Shown piece after piece: positions 23,844 to 35,100 of a DNA stretch of 64,000 nt. The notes below the pieces were generated by a model. It saw only the letters and a program-made list of their open reading frames with translations. It did not search any database and was not told the DNA's origin. The translations under genes and the position numbers were made by a program. The stretch's first letter is position 1, and each line of letters opens with the position of its first letter. Source of the stretch: Myxocyprinus asiaticus (lineage: Eukaryota > Chordata > Actinopteri > Cypriniformes > Catostomidae). The stretch is from assembly GCF_019703515.2 (NCBI RefSeq), contig NC_059346.1, positions 15,841,001-15,905,000 of the forward strand, written 5' to 3'.

Positions 23844-24959
23844 TATTTATAATGTACAGTCTATTTTATAAACAGCTACAGTCATCATCCACCAAATTAA
23901 GCTAACAGCTATTGATAAAGCTGGCTAGCTAGCTAACGCCGACATAGGCTATCAAATAAATGCAGTCAAAGAAAAGTGATTACTTCAAACTACAGTCTTG
24001 CATAGTCAGACCTATATCCACACTTTATTTTAGCCCTGTTCCAGCACTGGAGAGTCAAATATAATATGCAGTCTCAAAGTTTGTTGTAAAACAATCATAA
24101 CTGTATAATTTTAATTTAATCTGCCAGCATGAGGTCGGTGAATCACGTTCAGTCTCTTTATACGTTACGTCATTGTTTTGGTCGATGCTCACTCGCTCGA
24201 GTCCCTATGGAGTGTGTGCACGAGCGCAAGCACGAGCACGAGCAACAGGTAGCTGGCTGCAGTTCACTTAATGGCCACAGGTGTCATTAATAACAAGTGT
24301 TTCTGAATCTTACATGCTGCACCTTTACAGCACACTTTACAAATAAAATCTTAGAAATCCACAAAATTGTCGCTTCATGATAAATTATTTATTTGAAAAT
24401 CTAAATGTAGATTTTCAGCAGATAGAGTGTTGTATTTTATTTCAAATTTAATTGCTTTTCATTTACCCTCTTTAGCCATAGCAATATAATAGGCAATCTA
24501 TAAAACAGCCAGTAAGATGGATTAATATGATACCTGCAAAAAATAATCGTTTTTAAAATATTAAAAGCTCAAGATTGCTATGGAAATGGGTGAATGCCAC
24601 CCAAACCCTTTTTTTCTTTCATGGACTCGAGATGAACATACATTATTTTACTTGAAGTTATAATAATATAAGCAATAAGCAATATAAGCAGTACACAAAA
24701 TACATCTTCTATAAAAAGAACAAATACATCTTATTATTGCATACCAATTTTTTGCATACAGTATTCCAAGTGCTCACTTATTAATTAACCAATAGTAGCC
24801 TTTTTTATACTTTTTATTTTTGCATATTTTTTAAATAACCATATCAAATAACCATTCACAACATATTCTATAAATAACATGTGTAATTCATTCAATTAAA
24901 TGTTATATTTTATTTCAAATAAAGTGGAAAGTTAGTTAAGGCATCACCTCCTTTTTTTA

Positions 24960-25830
24960 AATATTAAATGAGATAGGACACCATACCTCGTATTTTAACT
25001 AATTTTGTTCAAAAATCAAGAATCTGAATGAAACAATCTATCTGAATTCATTTATAATATTTTTAAGCAAATCCCATTTATGTTCACATTCCAGACTTTT
25101 ATTATTAATTTTAAATGTTACTTTCTCCATTTGGTATATTTCTGATATCGTTTCTCTCCATCTTTGAAAGTGTGGGGGTTCTGGTTTAAGCCAATTTTTT
25201 TGTAATCTGTTTCAAAGCTGATATTCTGATTACCCTAAATATATTTTGTTCATTTTACCCAAAATAAGGTTTTCTGGATGTATTTCTGTTGTGCAGTTAA
25301 ATATTAAATTAACCTGTCTAATCACTTCATTCCAATAAGTTGTCGATTTAGAGCACTCATATAGAATTTGACTGTAATGAGCCTTTTTTCTCCACAATTT
25401 CTCCAACAATCCCCTTTTACCATCCTATTGTCTTTACTTTGAATAACAGGTGTTATAAAAAAATCTCATTTATATCTTCCAAGCATATTCCCTCCAAATG
25501 CTAAAATTTTTAATTCCTAACATTTTTATTGGATGAGCTGTATTGTACCAGTTATATAATGTATTCATGGATGCGTTTCCTTTTTTTATTATTATTATTT
25601 CTTTTTCTTTAACTTCTGTTAATAAATATCTTCCTACCTGTAAAAAATTTTGAATTTGGAAGCTCTTAGTTTTTTGCTAGGTTTGAAAAGGTATCCATTC
25701 ATTTATCAGTGAACAGTTGGTGATATCTTTTCAGACCTCTATCTGCCCAAAACTTAAATGTATTATCTAATCTATTTGACATGAAATCAGGATCTTTAGC
25801 AATTTCTTGTAAATTAACTATATTATAAAG
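24960..25830 (-). pseudogene. L1-like LINE ORF2 C-terminal fragment, left arm
   Basis: It is the reverse-complement counterpart of 26060-26960, with more stops and small deletions. Matching anchors include CAATAAGTTGTCGATTTAGA (left) against its reverse in the right arm, and the CAGACCTCTATCTGCCCAAA motif. The two arms have diverged by substitutions and indels, so the duplication is not recent. Confidence 0.6.
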
Positions 25831-26059
25831 TTGCCCAAATTGAACCTATATTGATTTGGATGAATGAAGAATCTAAAGTGAAATGGAGGAAGATGGTAAT
25901 TTATCAAATAGGGGAACCTATTAGTATATCCCTGTTCCTACCCAAAACAAAGCAACAAATTTAAATCAATAGATAATATTTGTATTAATAGTATGTTTAG
26001 AAGTTGGTTAGAAAAGAGTACAATATACAGAAAGATATACAGTAGAAATTGGTAAATAT

Positions 26060-26960
26060 TCTGATTTCATGCCAAACAGATTAGATAATACATTTAAGTT
26101 TTGGGCAGATAGAGGTCTGAAAAGATATCACCAACTGTTCACAGATAAAGGAAATGGATACATTTTCAAACCTAGCAATAAAGTATGAGCTTCCAAATTC
26201 ACATTTATTTAATTATTTATAGGTAAGAAGATATTTATTAACAGAAGTTAAAGTAAAAGAAATAAAAAATGAAATGCATCCATTGATAAATTATATATAT
26301 ATATACACACACATACAATACAGCTAATCCAATAAAAATGTTAGGAATTTTAGAGAGTACACTTGAAAGAGATATACTGGAAACTCTGAATAAAATTATA
26401 TGCAGGTGGGAGGATGAATTAAAAATAAAAATGAATCAGCAAGACTGGGAAGAAATATCATATAATACATTCCATAGTACTCAATCCAGTGTTTTGATGG
26501 AAGATGCTTGGAAGATATAAATGAGATTTTTTTATAACACCTGTTATTCAAAGTAAATACAATAGGATGGTAAAAGGGGATTGTTGGAGAAATTGTGGAG
26601 AAAAAAGGCTCATTACAGTCAAATTCTATATGAGTGCTCTAAATCGACAACTTATTGGAATGAAGTGATTAGACAGGTTAATTTAATATTTAACTGCACA
26701 ACAGAAATACATCCAGAATACCTTATTTTGGGTAAAATGCCATTGTCCTTAAGAAATAAAACTGAACAAAATATATTTAGGGTAATTAGAATAGCAGCTT
26801 TGAAACAGATTACAAAAAAACTGGCTTAAACCAGAACCCCCACAATTTCAAAGATGGAGAGAAACGATATCAGAAATATACCAAATGGAGAAAGTAACAT
26901 TTAAAATTAATAATAAAAGTCTGGAATGTGAACATAAATGGGATTTGCTTAAAAATATTA
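26060..26960 (+). pseudogene. L1-like LINE ORF2 C-terminal fragment, right arm
   Basis: The reading frame, interrupted by stops and shifts, gives FGQIEV, YELPNSHLF, WEEISYNTFHSTQSSVLMEDAWK, YSQILYECSKSTTYWNEV and WRETISEIYQMEKVTF in pieces. This is the layout of the region after the reverse transcriptase in fish L1-like elements (the Cys-containing 'W-C-K...YW' stretch). The catalytic reverse transcriptase core is absent, so it is only a 3' segment. Confidence 0.65.
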
Positions 26961-27141
26961 TAAATGAATTTAGATAGATTGTTTCATTCAGATTCTTGAT
27001 TTTTGAACAAAATTAGTTAAAATACGAGGTATGGTGTCCTATCTCATTTAATATTTAAAAAAAGGAGGTGATGCCTTAACTAACTTTCCACTTTATTTGA
27101 AATAAAATATAACATTTAATTCAATTAATTACACATGTTAT

Positions 27142-27372
27142 TGTAACAAGGTTAAAAATTGGCAAGGTGGCGGCTGGAACCGGCTGAACAGTCAAAGTAA
27201 TTTTAATGAAACAAAAAGACAAAAAACATAAACACACACATGGCAGCTGCATGTGTCTCTCTCTCTCTCTCGAACTGCTGCATCCCGCTGCACTTTTCCC
27301 TCTCCTCGGCTGATTAGCCCGACTGGGGGCGGGGCGTGCTCACGGCCCGGCCCCGCCCTCCTCCTCGTCACA
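27142..27372. mobile_element. Small TG...CA element with 5-bp duplication (solo-LTR-like)
   Basis: TGTAACAAGG begins and CCTCGTCACA ends the insert, flanked by GTTAT on both sides (27137-27141 and 27373-27377). The left arm of the host element shows the empty site. The 5-bp duplication and TG...CA ends fit a solo LTR; the imperfect inverted ends (TGTRACRAGG) would also allow a small DNA element. Confidence 0.6.
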
Positions 27373-28296
27373 GTTATTGATAGAATATGTTGTGAATGGT
27401 TATTTGATATGGTTATTCAAAATAACATTGTGTTTTTTGATTATTATTATTATTATTATCATTATTATTATTTCTCTTTCTTGATGTACAATTCAAACAT
27501 TGTCTTTAGTAAAAAAATAAAATAAAAACTATGCAAAAATAAAAAAGGCTACTATTGGTTAATTAATAAGTGAGCACTTGGAATTCTGTATGCAAAAAAT
27601 TGGTATGCAATAATAAGATGTATTTGTTCTTTTTATAAAAGATGTATTTTGTGTACTGCTTATATTGCTTATTGCTTATATTATTATAACTTCAAGTAAA
27701 ATAATGTATGTTCATCTCGAGTCCATGAAAGAAAAAAGGGTTTGGGTGGCATTCACCCCTTTCCATAGCAATCTTGTGCTTTTAATTTTTTAATTATTTT
27801 TTTTTTGCAGGTATCATATTAATCCATCTTACTGGCTGTTTTATAGATTGCCTAATATATTATGTTTATATTTTCAAAGATATTCTTTAAATGAATGAAA
27901 ATAAATGAAAAGCAATTACATTTTAAATAAAATACAACACTCTATCTGCTGAAAATCTACATTTAGATTCTCAAATAAATAATTTATCATAAAGAGTCGA
28001 TTTTGTGGATTTCTAAGATTTTATTTGTAAAGGGTGCTGTAAGAGATATGGGGGAGTGACTTGATTGCGTCAGACATGAAATTTTACTCACATCTGATTG
28101 GTTCAGCATCTGTTAGCAATCTGTAATCCAGAACGAAAGATGCTACAGAGCAGGTTATCCGTGTAGTGTAAATTGCTATGGCGATGAACACCGCTAAAAG
28201 CCGACCAATTTTCATGGTACCTAAAACCTGGGGTTGAAGCAAACTAAACAAAAACTTACCTGGCTAGCCACCGAAACCGGCTTCATGGTACAGGCC

Positions 28297-28380
28297 TCTG
28301 GAGTCTGATGGATCATGTTTATGCTAACTTTATTTGCTATTTGGAGCTTCACAGATTTTGGAGCTTATAGTTTTCAATAA
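28297..28380. mobile_element. TTAA-type MITE, right remnant
   Basis: CTGGAGTCTGATGGATCATG and TTTGGAGCTTCACAGATTTTGGAG continue the MITE interrupted at 22392. The rest of its right half, including the terminal inverted repeat, is missing. Confidence 0.5.
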
Positions 28381-28869
28381 AATTAACCTTCGAATTTCTT
28401 ACTTATAGTTGTCTCTGCATGTTAAGCTGGAAAAATAAAAGAAAGTATTTTAACACTGAAAAAAATACATACAGTAATTCAGCTTTAAATGAATATCAAA
28501 TTGCAAACTAAGTAATTTTTCACTTTAAACAGTTTCACACCTAAAGAAATGAATAGTTTGGCAAATGTTTAAAATGATGTACATTCACAAGAGATGAAGA
28601 CTCCAGTCAAGTAACTTCAAGAAAAAACATATTGTGCTAGGCGTGTTGGCCTCTTATTATGGCCATTATGTTGAGATCACTGCCTGACAGTTTTGCTATA
28701 CCTTAAAATGAGAATTTGCAGTGTGTTTAATCGAGAAGAACTTACCTCAAACTCCAAATATTTCCAGAAAACGTAAACCTCTGTTTCTTTTTTGATTTTT
28801 TCTAAGTTTTTTTTTTTTTTTTTTTTTTTTTTACATGAACAAGAATCTATCTGTCTGTCTGTCCTCTGA
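28381..28869. other. Intergenic up to the cds2 promoter
   Basis: No gene or clear repeat end; a poly-T run lies at 28808-28832. Confidence 0.5.
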
Positions 28870-29037
28870 ACAGTCACTGGCCACCAGATGGCGCGCCCCT
28901 GGCCTTGAACGTTTCCGTACGCATGCGCAGTCGCTTCCCTCTATGTCCCAATAACAATCATTGAAAACGAACAGCAACCCCAGTCGATTGCTGCTTTATC
29001 GTTTTCAGGCCTTTATTTTCAGCAAACCGAGGGCATC
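28870..29037 (+). promoter_or_regulatory. Putative cds2 promoter and 5' UTR
   Basis: The 170 bp before the cds2 ATG are more CpG-rich than the surroundings. They contain a CTCF-like core CCACCAGATGGCGC at 28881-28894 and an NRF1-like palindrome ACGCATGCGCAG at 28919-28930, with no TATA box. This fits a housekeeping, dispersed-start promoter; the motif calls are by eye. A poly-T run (28808-28832) bounds it upstream. Confidence 0.5.
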
Positions 29038-29121
29038 ATGACAGAATTACGACACCGAGGAGCGACGGAAAAAGAGTTGCAGGAGCAGCACTCGGAGGAT
29101 AAGGTAACGGATAAAGAGAAA
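29038..29121 (+). CDS. cds2: cds2 coding exon 1 (residues 1-28)
   Basis: The exon opens at the ATG following a CpG-containing promoter-like stretch and encodes MTELRHRG followed by a charged Glu/Lys-rich tail. I placed the donor at GTAAGT (29122). An earlier in-phase GTAACG at 29104 would shorten the protein by six residues; both keep phase 0, so either could be used. The N-terminus is cytosolic and variable in this family. Confidence 0.85.
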
Positions 29122-32100
29122 GTAAGTTGTTTGTTGTTGTGGCTATCATATAAGCTACATGATGTCATGTCATGCATGGAGAAAATATCTGCTGTGGGTC
29201 GTTGTGTTTTTGGTTCACGCGTGCATGTGACTTGTCACACCCCAGAAAAATAAGATCAGAGGTTTTAATGCCTTGATATGAAATTGTTTGATGAATGGTC
29301 GTAGCTTTTAGCACTAGAGTTCATGGGGAGAGTTCCAGCACCAGGATCTGGAGATGTTCTTCTTCCTGTGCTGGTTAAGTACTGAAGGTTTCCTGCCTGT
29401 CCAAACAAAACAAAATGCCCGTATCAGCACCCAGTGTATTTCTTGCTGTTGCCTTCTTACTGAAATTAAATTAAGTGGCATGAACAATCTCTGCACTGTT
29501 CAGGGCAGTGAGGTTGAACTCGCACCAGGGTTTAAAGTGTTATGGATTAGCTGTCCATTCAGCAGAGTTCTGGAGTGCATGGACTAATCTTCATGCTAGG
29601 TGGAAGTTATGGTAGAAATCATGGAGAATTGGGAAGATCTGGGCAGATGGGTGAGTAAACATTCAGAGTCTTTCGTATGTAGCAGAATGGTTCAAACTAA
29701 ACCTCACAGTTTAGTAAAGATCACAGTATAAATATGACATTTCAATATGACATATTAATATTGAGTAACTGTGGAGACCTCACAAATTCAAACTAATGTG
29801 TCTACTGTACTCTTCTCTGGGTATGAAAGGGCAGGTTTTGTCAGCAGGATGTGATCGTGTTTTTGCATGGACTACAATCTAAGGAATTATTTAGTTAACC
29901 CTCTTCTGTACAGGCTTTATCTGGAAATATCCTTAGTCAATAGTTTCTGAGAATTTCTTCTGGTCATTGGGTTGTGAGGTTGACCATATAACTTCCTCCT
30001 GCACACTACTGTAGTATTTTTGTGGAATTTGGGAATTTTGTGGTTTCTCTCCTCAAAAGAAGAAACAGCCTTTTTAATCTTTAGAGTTGTAAATGTCTCA
30101 GTCTATACTGAAGTGTAGGAAGAAAGAACCAAGAAATATAATAACCTTGCTAGTGTAATGGCAGGCTCTCTATCAAGGCCCATCTTGAACACCAAGGCAT
30201 TTGTTTAACCTAATTTTTGATTATGCAAATTAAAAATTGTGCTGCCCTCATCATATTTCAGCATTCAAGCTTCAGACCAAAGCTAATCTTGTACAGGTCC
30301 GTCTAATCACGTTTTACTTCATTACAGGCTCATATTTGAGAAATAACTAAAACAATTAGTTTACAATTACAGTTTTGCATAATTGTAACCTATTTCTAGA
30401 GATGCACCAATATTAAAAAAATTTAGCCAATAGTAGAAGAAGCCTTTATTTTTGTCACACATTATACATTTACACATATACAGTGAAAATATTGTTTTTT
30501 TTTTTGTTGTTGTTTTTTTTCTCTCGCATATTCCAGCTAAGCTGGGGTTAGAGCGCAGGGTCAGCCATGTTATGGTGCCCCTGGAGCAGATAGGGTCAAG
30601 GGCAGTGACGGACTGGCCATTGGGAGAACCGGGACTTTTCCCGGTGGGCCGGCCACGAAATGGGGCCGAATGGGCCGCCGCGTTATGCAGAACACACCAC
30701 AAAACGGCGCCGCGATATGCGAAATTGGGTAGCGTTATGCAGAAAAGGACAGTTTCTATGTAAAATCCAGGGCTGAATTTTCTTCCCAGTCCACCCTTGG
30801 TCAAGGGCCTTGCTCAAGGGCCCAACAGTGGCATCTTGGCTGTGCTGGGGCTTGAACCCCTGACCTTCTGGTAACCCAGAGCCTTAACCGCTGAGCCACC
30901 AAAATACCTATTTTAACAAAAAAAAATATATACTGAGATATATACCCAGTGGCGATTTCTCAGGGCCAGCAAAGCCTTCTCTGCTGGCGTAACATGCCTA
31001 ATAAATAAATATTTCTCAATTCTCATTAACCTTTTTGCCTGTGTATTTTCAATCGCTTTCAGCTCCTAATTAATCTACAAACGAATAGCAAAAAACAAAA
31101 AAATTTATCCAATCAGAATTTATCCCTTGATGCTTACAAGCAAAGTGTGACAACTGTTTCACAAATTGCATGCCCGAAGCCATGCTCATTAGCCGAAGCA
31201 GCGCGTGAGTCTGAGCTCCACCCGTCAGGCCTTCAGAATTTTTGTAGAATCCCTCAACACTGCAGTGAATAGGCATCTTAAGTCAGATTGTCAGATTCAT
31301 CAGCCAATCAGATTGATTTATTTGTTCTTGTGGGTGTGGTCTTTAGGATATGTCCCAGTCCAGGCCTTCTAGCTGGCCTTGAGTGACGCAATCACGCTTT
31401 AAGTGATGTAATTTGAAAGCGAAGAGCGCAAGATCTTGCTGACGAGTCGGCTGTCATCACTGCCGCTATCGAGAAAGAGATCCTTATGGATTTAAAAACC
31501 TGAGATGTTCTGCATGATTGTGCGATTGATAAATTAAACAGGAAAGGAGGACTGATTTTCACTTCAAGCAAATTGGTAAGTGCTTTTTGCATTGTTATAG
31601 CAACATCAGGAGTTTTCTAAGTGTAAATTAGGCTGCTTGAGCATTCAGTGTCGGATCAAGATTTGAAAAGTAACCGTGTCCCCTGACGAAACAAAATTTA
31701 TTGCAAGCAAAATTTAAATCGCAAATATTATTAGAGAGCTTTTCCTTGGTATGCTTGGTTCTGGCTTTCATGCGTGGACGTGTTTTTAAAATGTCAGTTG
31801 GTATTATTAATTGACTGCCACGTAATGCAAGATATTATAAAGATTTATTACACAGCTCTCTGGAATACTTGACTCTGAATTCTGATTCCATTGCTGCATT
31901 CTACTGTCAAATATTTTTGTATATTAACTGCTAAACTGTATAATTTGTTCCAGGTTGCCTAAGTGATTTCTAAAGTAGCTGTGCTAGTTTCATGTCTCCC
32001 GTATCACTCTACAGTCTCTTTCTTCTCGCATAAACAAATAATTTCAACTTAAATTAATATTCAATGTAATGATGTACAAGTAATTATAACAAAATAAACC

Positions 32101-35100
32101 AGATGCAGTGTCTTTTATTTGGTTTATTATTATTTAATTTTTTCTGTGAGAGAATATTTGGAATTCATTTGGAATTAGAGACTGAATGAGACAATGTAGA
32201 GCCCTGTTGAGTTTATTACATTAACTGTAATGTGATAGATCGAGAAACAGATTGTGCCATTGTTGAGTTTGGAATGAAGATGGTAAAATGTTCCAGAGGG
32301 ACTTTAGACTTTGCATTTATATGCTGTAGTCAGCAAACAGTGACATCGCGGGTCTTCAGGATGTGCCCTACCCAAACATCAAATAATATCAGATGTAAAC
32401 CTGTCTTGGAGTGGTGAATGACTCAAACACATTTAACAGATGGCTAACATCAGTCATCTCATTTGTACTCTGTCATTTTATTGCTGTTGCATTAGTTGAG
32501 ATATTCCATGATTCCAGATGGCCAACACACAGCAAACACTGCTGTCTGCCAAATTCTGTGGCTTATATTAAGAGACGAACATGGGATGAGTCTGGTGCGA
32601 TGTATCTCTTTTCCACCCGCTCTCTCTCTCTCTCTCTCTCTCTCTCTAACAGGAAAAGTGGGATATCCTCAGTTCCTGATTACCTGTTTGCAGTCGGTGG
32701 GGTGATTGAGGGACGGGGGAGGGCGTGGGCAGGAAAGGGAGGGTATTTTTAACTCTGGCATCCTTAATGTCAGGATGTAGTCCATTTCCATGGCAACCCT
32801 GGATCCTTCCATAGATCTTGCTGTTGGTTCATAGGAAGCTGTTGAGTATCAGTGCAGGATGTGGTCTATAAGCTTGGGGGTGCTCTCTGTAAGCAGGTCC
32901 AAATTATTCATATCAAACAGAGAGAAAAGATGTTTCTAGAAAATTTGTGACAGCTTGGCCAAATAGTGCAGCCCCATCTGATGATAATGCATAGTAAAGC
33001 CTGTTGCTATGGTGATGAAGGCAGATCATTAGTATTTGTAGTTTACTAATGACCTGCCTGTAAATTTGTAGTTACAGCCTACCATGACATACAGATTCTG
33101 CCTTGTATAGCCTAAACATTAGGGTCGGTGGTAACCATTATTTCAAGTCATTAAATGGCTGTTTTGGTGGCCTCAGTTTTATTTCTCTGTTTAGTATGCA
33201 GAACTCTCTCAGCCAAAAAACAAATACTGATGGATGAATTTATCTCTCTTTCTCTCTTTGTCTGTCTCCAGGGATCTGAAACAGAGGGCAGGTCAGAGAG
33301 AGATGGAGCATCAGATAGTGAGATTAAACCAGACACAGGTGTTGCTGAAGTTCCTGTTCCTGCTGATGACACACCAGAGGTTCTCAACAAAGCCCTTTCA
33401 GGCCTCTCCTCCCGGTAACAGCAATTTCCCAAAACAAACCAGAATTAAATAATTATTAGTGATTATCAATATAATCACTACTACTAATATTGCTCATATT
33501 TGGAGTTAGGGGTTTTTCAAAACCGCAAGCATAAGTATTAAATTCCAGCAAGCACTCCTAAGCACCCTCAAATGGACATAAAAGCACCCTCAATTATTGT
33601 GTCATCACTTTAACTACTTGCACCCCCACTAAATTCAGAAGCACCCTCAGAGATTTTGATCTGGAACTGGAACACCTTTGCTGCCTTATACTGTAGCAAT
33701 GAACAAAAAAACTTTTAAAACACCATAGCAGTGCCCAAGCAACCACTTAGAACACACTTGCGACTATATACTGTAGAAATGAACATACCTACACTCAAAA
33801 CACCATAGCAATGCCCTAGCAATGACTTAGAACACCCTAGCTTCCACATTATAGCAATGGAAAAAACCCACTAAAAGCACCATAGCAATGCCTTAGAAAC
33901 CACTTAGAACACTTTTGTTACCATATACTGTAGCAATGAACATAAATACACTCAAAACACCATAGCAAGGCCCTAGCAACCACTTAGAACACCCAGCTAG
34001 GACAGTACACAGTGAAACGAAACAATGTTCCTCCAGGACCATGGTGCTACATAAAACAACATAAAAACAACATAAATACAAACAGAACTATGTGAGACTA
34101 CACAGAACTAAATAAGATCTACACATTACTACAGAAAGTGCATGTGTGCAAACAGTGCAAGACGGTACAATAATTGCTAAATATGCAAATTGCAAAGGGA
34201 GTCGGATAGTGTTCAGTTGTGTGTGTGTGTGTGTGTGTGTCAGTCCAGTCTCTGAGTATTGAGGAGTCTGATGGCTTGGGGGAAGAAACTGTTACACAGT
34301 CTGGCCGTGAGGGCCCGAATGCTTCGGTACCTTTTGCCAGATGGCAGGAGGGTGAAGAGTTTGCGCAAGGGTTTGCGTGGGGTCAGCCACAATGCTGGTG
34401 GCTTTGCAGATGCAGCGTGTGGTGGAAATGTCCATGTCAGAGGGAAGAGAGACCCCGATGATCTTCTCAGCTGTCCTCACTATCCTCTGCAGTGTCTTGC
34501 GATCCGAAACGGTGCAATTTCCAAACCAGGCAGTGATGCAGCTGCTCAAGATGCTCTCGATAGTCCCTCTGTAGAATGTGGTGAGGATGGGCGGTGGGAG
34601 ATGGGCTTTCCTCAGCCTTCGCAAAAAGTAGTGATGCTGCTGGTCTTTCTTGGTTATGGAGCTGGTGCTGATGGACCAGGTGAGGTTCTCCGCCAGGTGA
34701 ACACCAAGGAATTTGGTGCTCTTGACAATCTCCACAGAGGAGCCATTGATGTTCAATGGAGAGTGGTCACTCCGGATTCTCCTGAAGTCAACAACCATCT
34801 CTTTTGATTTGTCTACATTCAGAGACAGGTTGTTGCTATGCACCAGTCCATTAGCCGCTGCACCTCCTCTCTGTATGCTAACTCGTCGTTCTTGCTGATG
34901 AGACCCACCACGGTCTTGTCATCGGCAAACTTGATGATGTGATTCGAGCTGTGCATTGCTGCACAGTTGTGAGTCAGCAGAGTGAACAGCAGTGTACTGA
35001 GCACACAGCCCAGGGGGGGCCCCAGTACTCAGTGTGGTGGTGGCGGAGATGCTGCTCCCGATCCGGACTGACTGAGGTCTTCCAGTCAGGAAGTCCAGGG

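Larger units (their letters stand above)
22651..24324. mobile_element. TTAA-targeted DNA transposon copy with AGGTGCA ends
   Basis: The ends AGGTGCAATATGTAA and its partner (TTACATGCTGCACCT) are inverted. Flanks are TTAA (22647-22650) and TTAC (24325-24328), and the right arm of the host element shows the empty site with a single TTAC. The TTAA target suggests a piggyBac- or Kolobok-like mechanism. An 88-residue ORF (22932-23198) may be a relic of its protein. A Tc1-type MITE sits inside. Confidence 0.7.
22393..28296. mobile_element. Large inverted-repeat (foldback) element carrying two head-to-head L1-like 3' segments
   Basis: The outermost 18 bp, GGCCTGTACCATGAAGCC, recur inverted at the right end with one mismatch. 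Similarity continues inwards through almost the whole element: 22393-22650 pairs with about 28030-28296, and about 24328-25830 pairs with about 26045-28025. A central spacer of about 200 bp remains. Each arm, read outward from the centre, encodes an L1-like C-terminal region. Three younger insertions explain most of the length difference: 22651-24324 in the left arm and 27142-27372 in the right, with a further Tc1 MITE inside the first. It lies inside an older TTAA MITE. A 3-bp CTG target duplication is possible but not certain. Confidence 0.75.

Noticed and set aside
33670..33995. Regularly spaced repeats resembling a CRISPR array
   Set aside because: The units are contiguous and degenerate with no unique spacers, in a vertebrate intron; an ordinary minisatellite.
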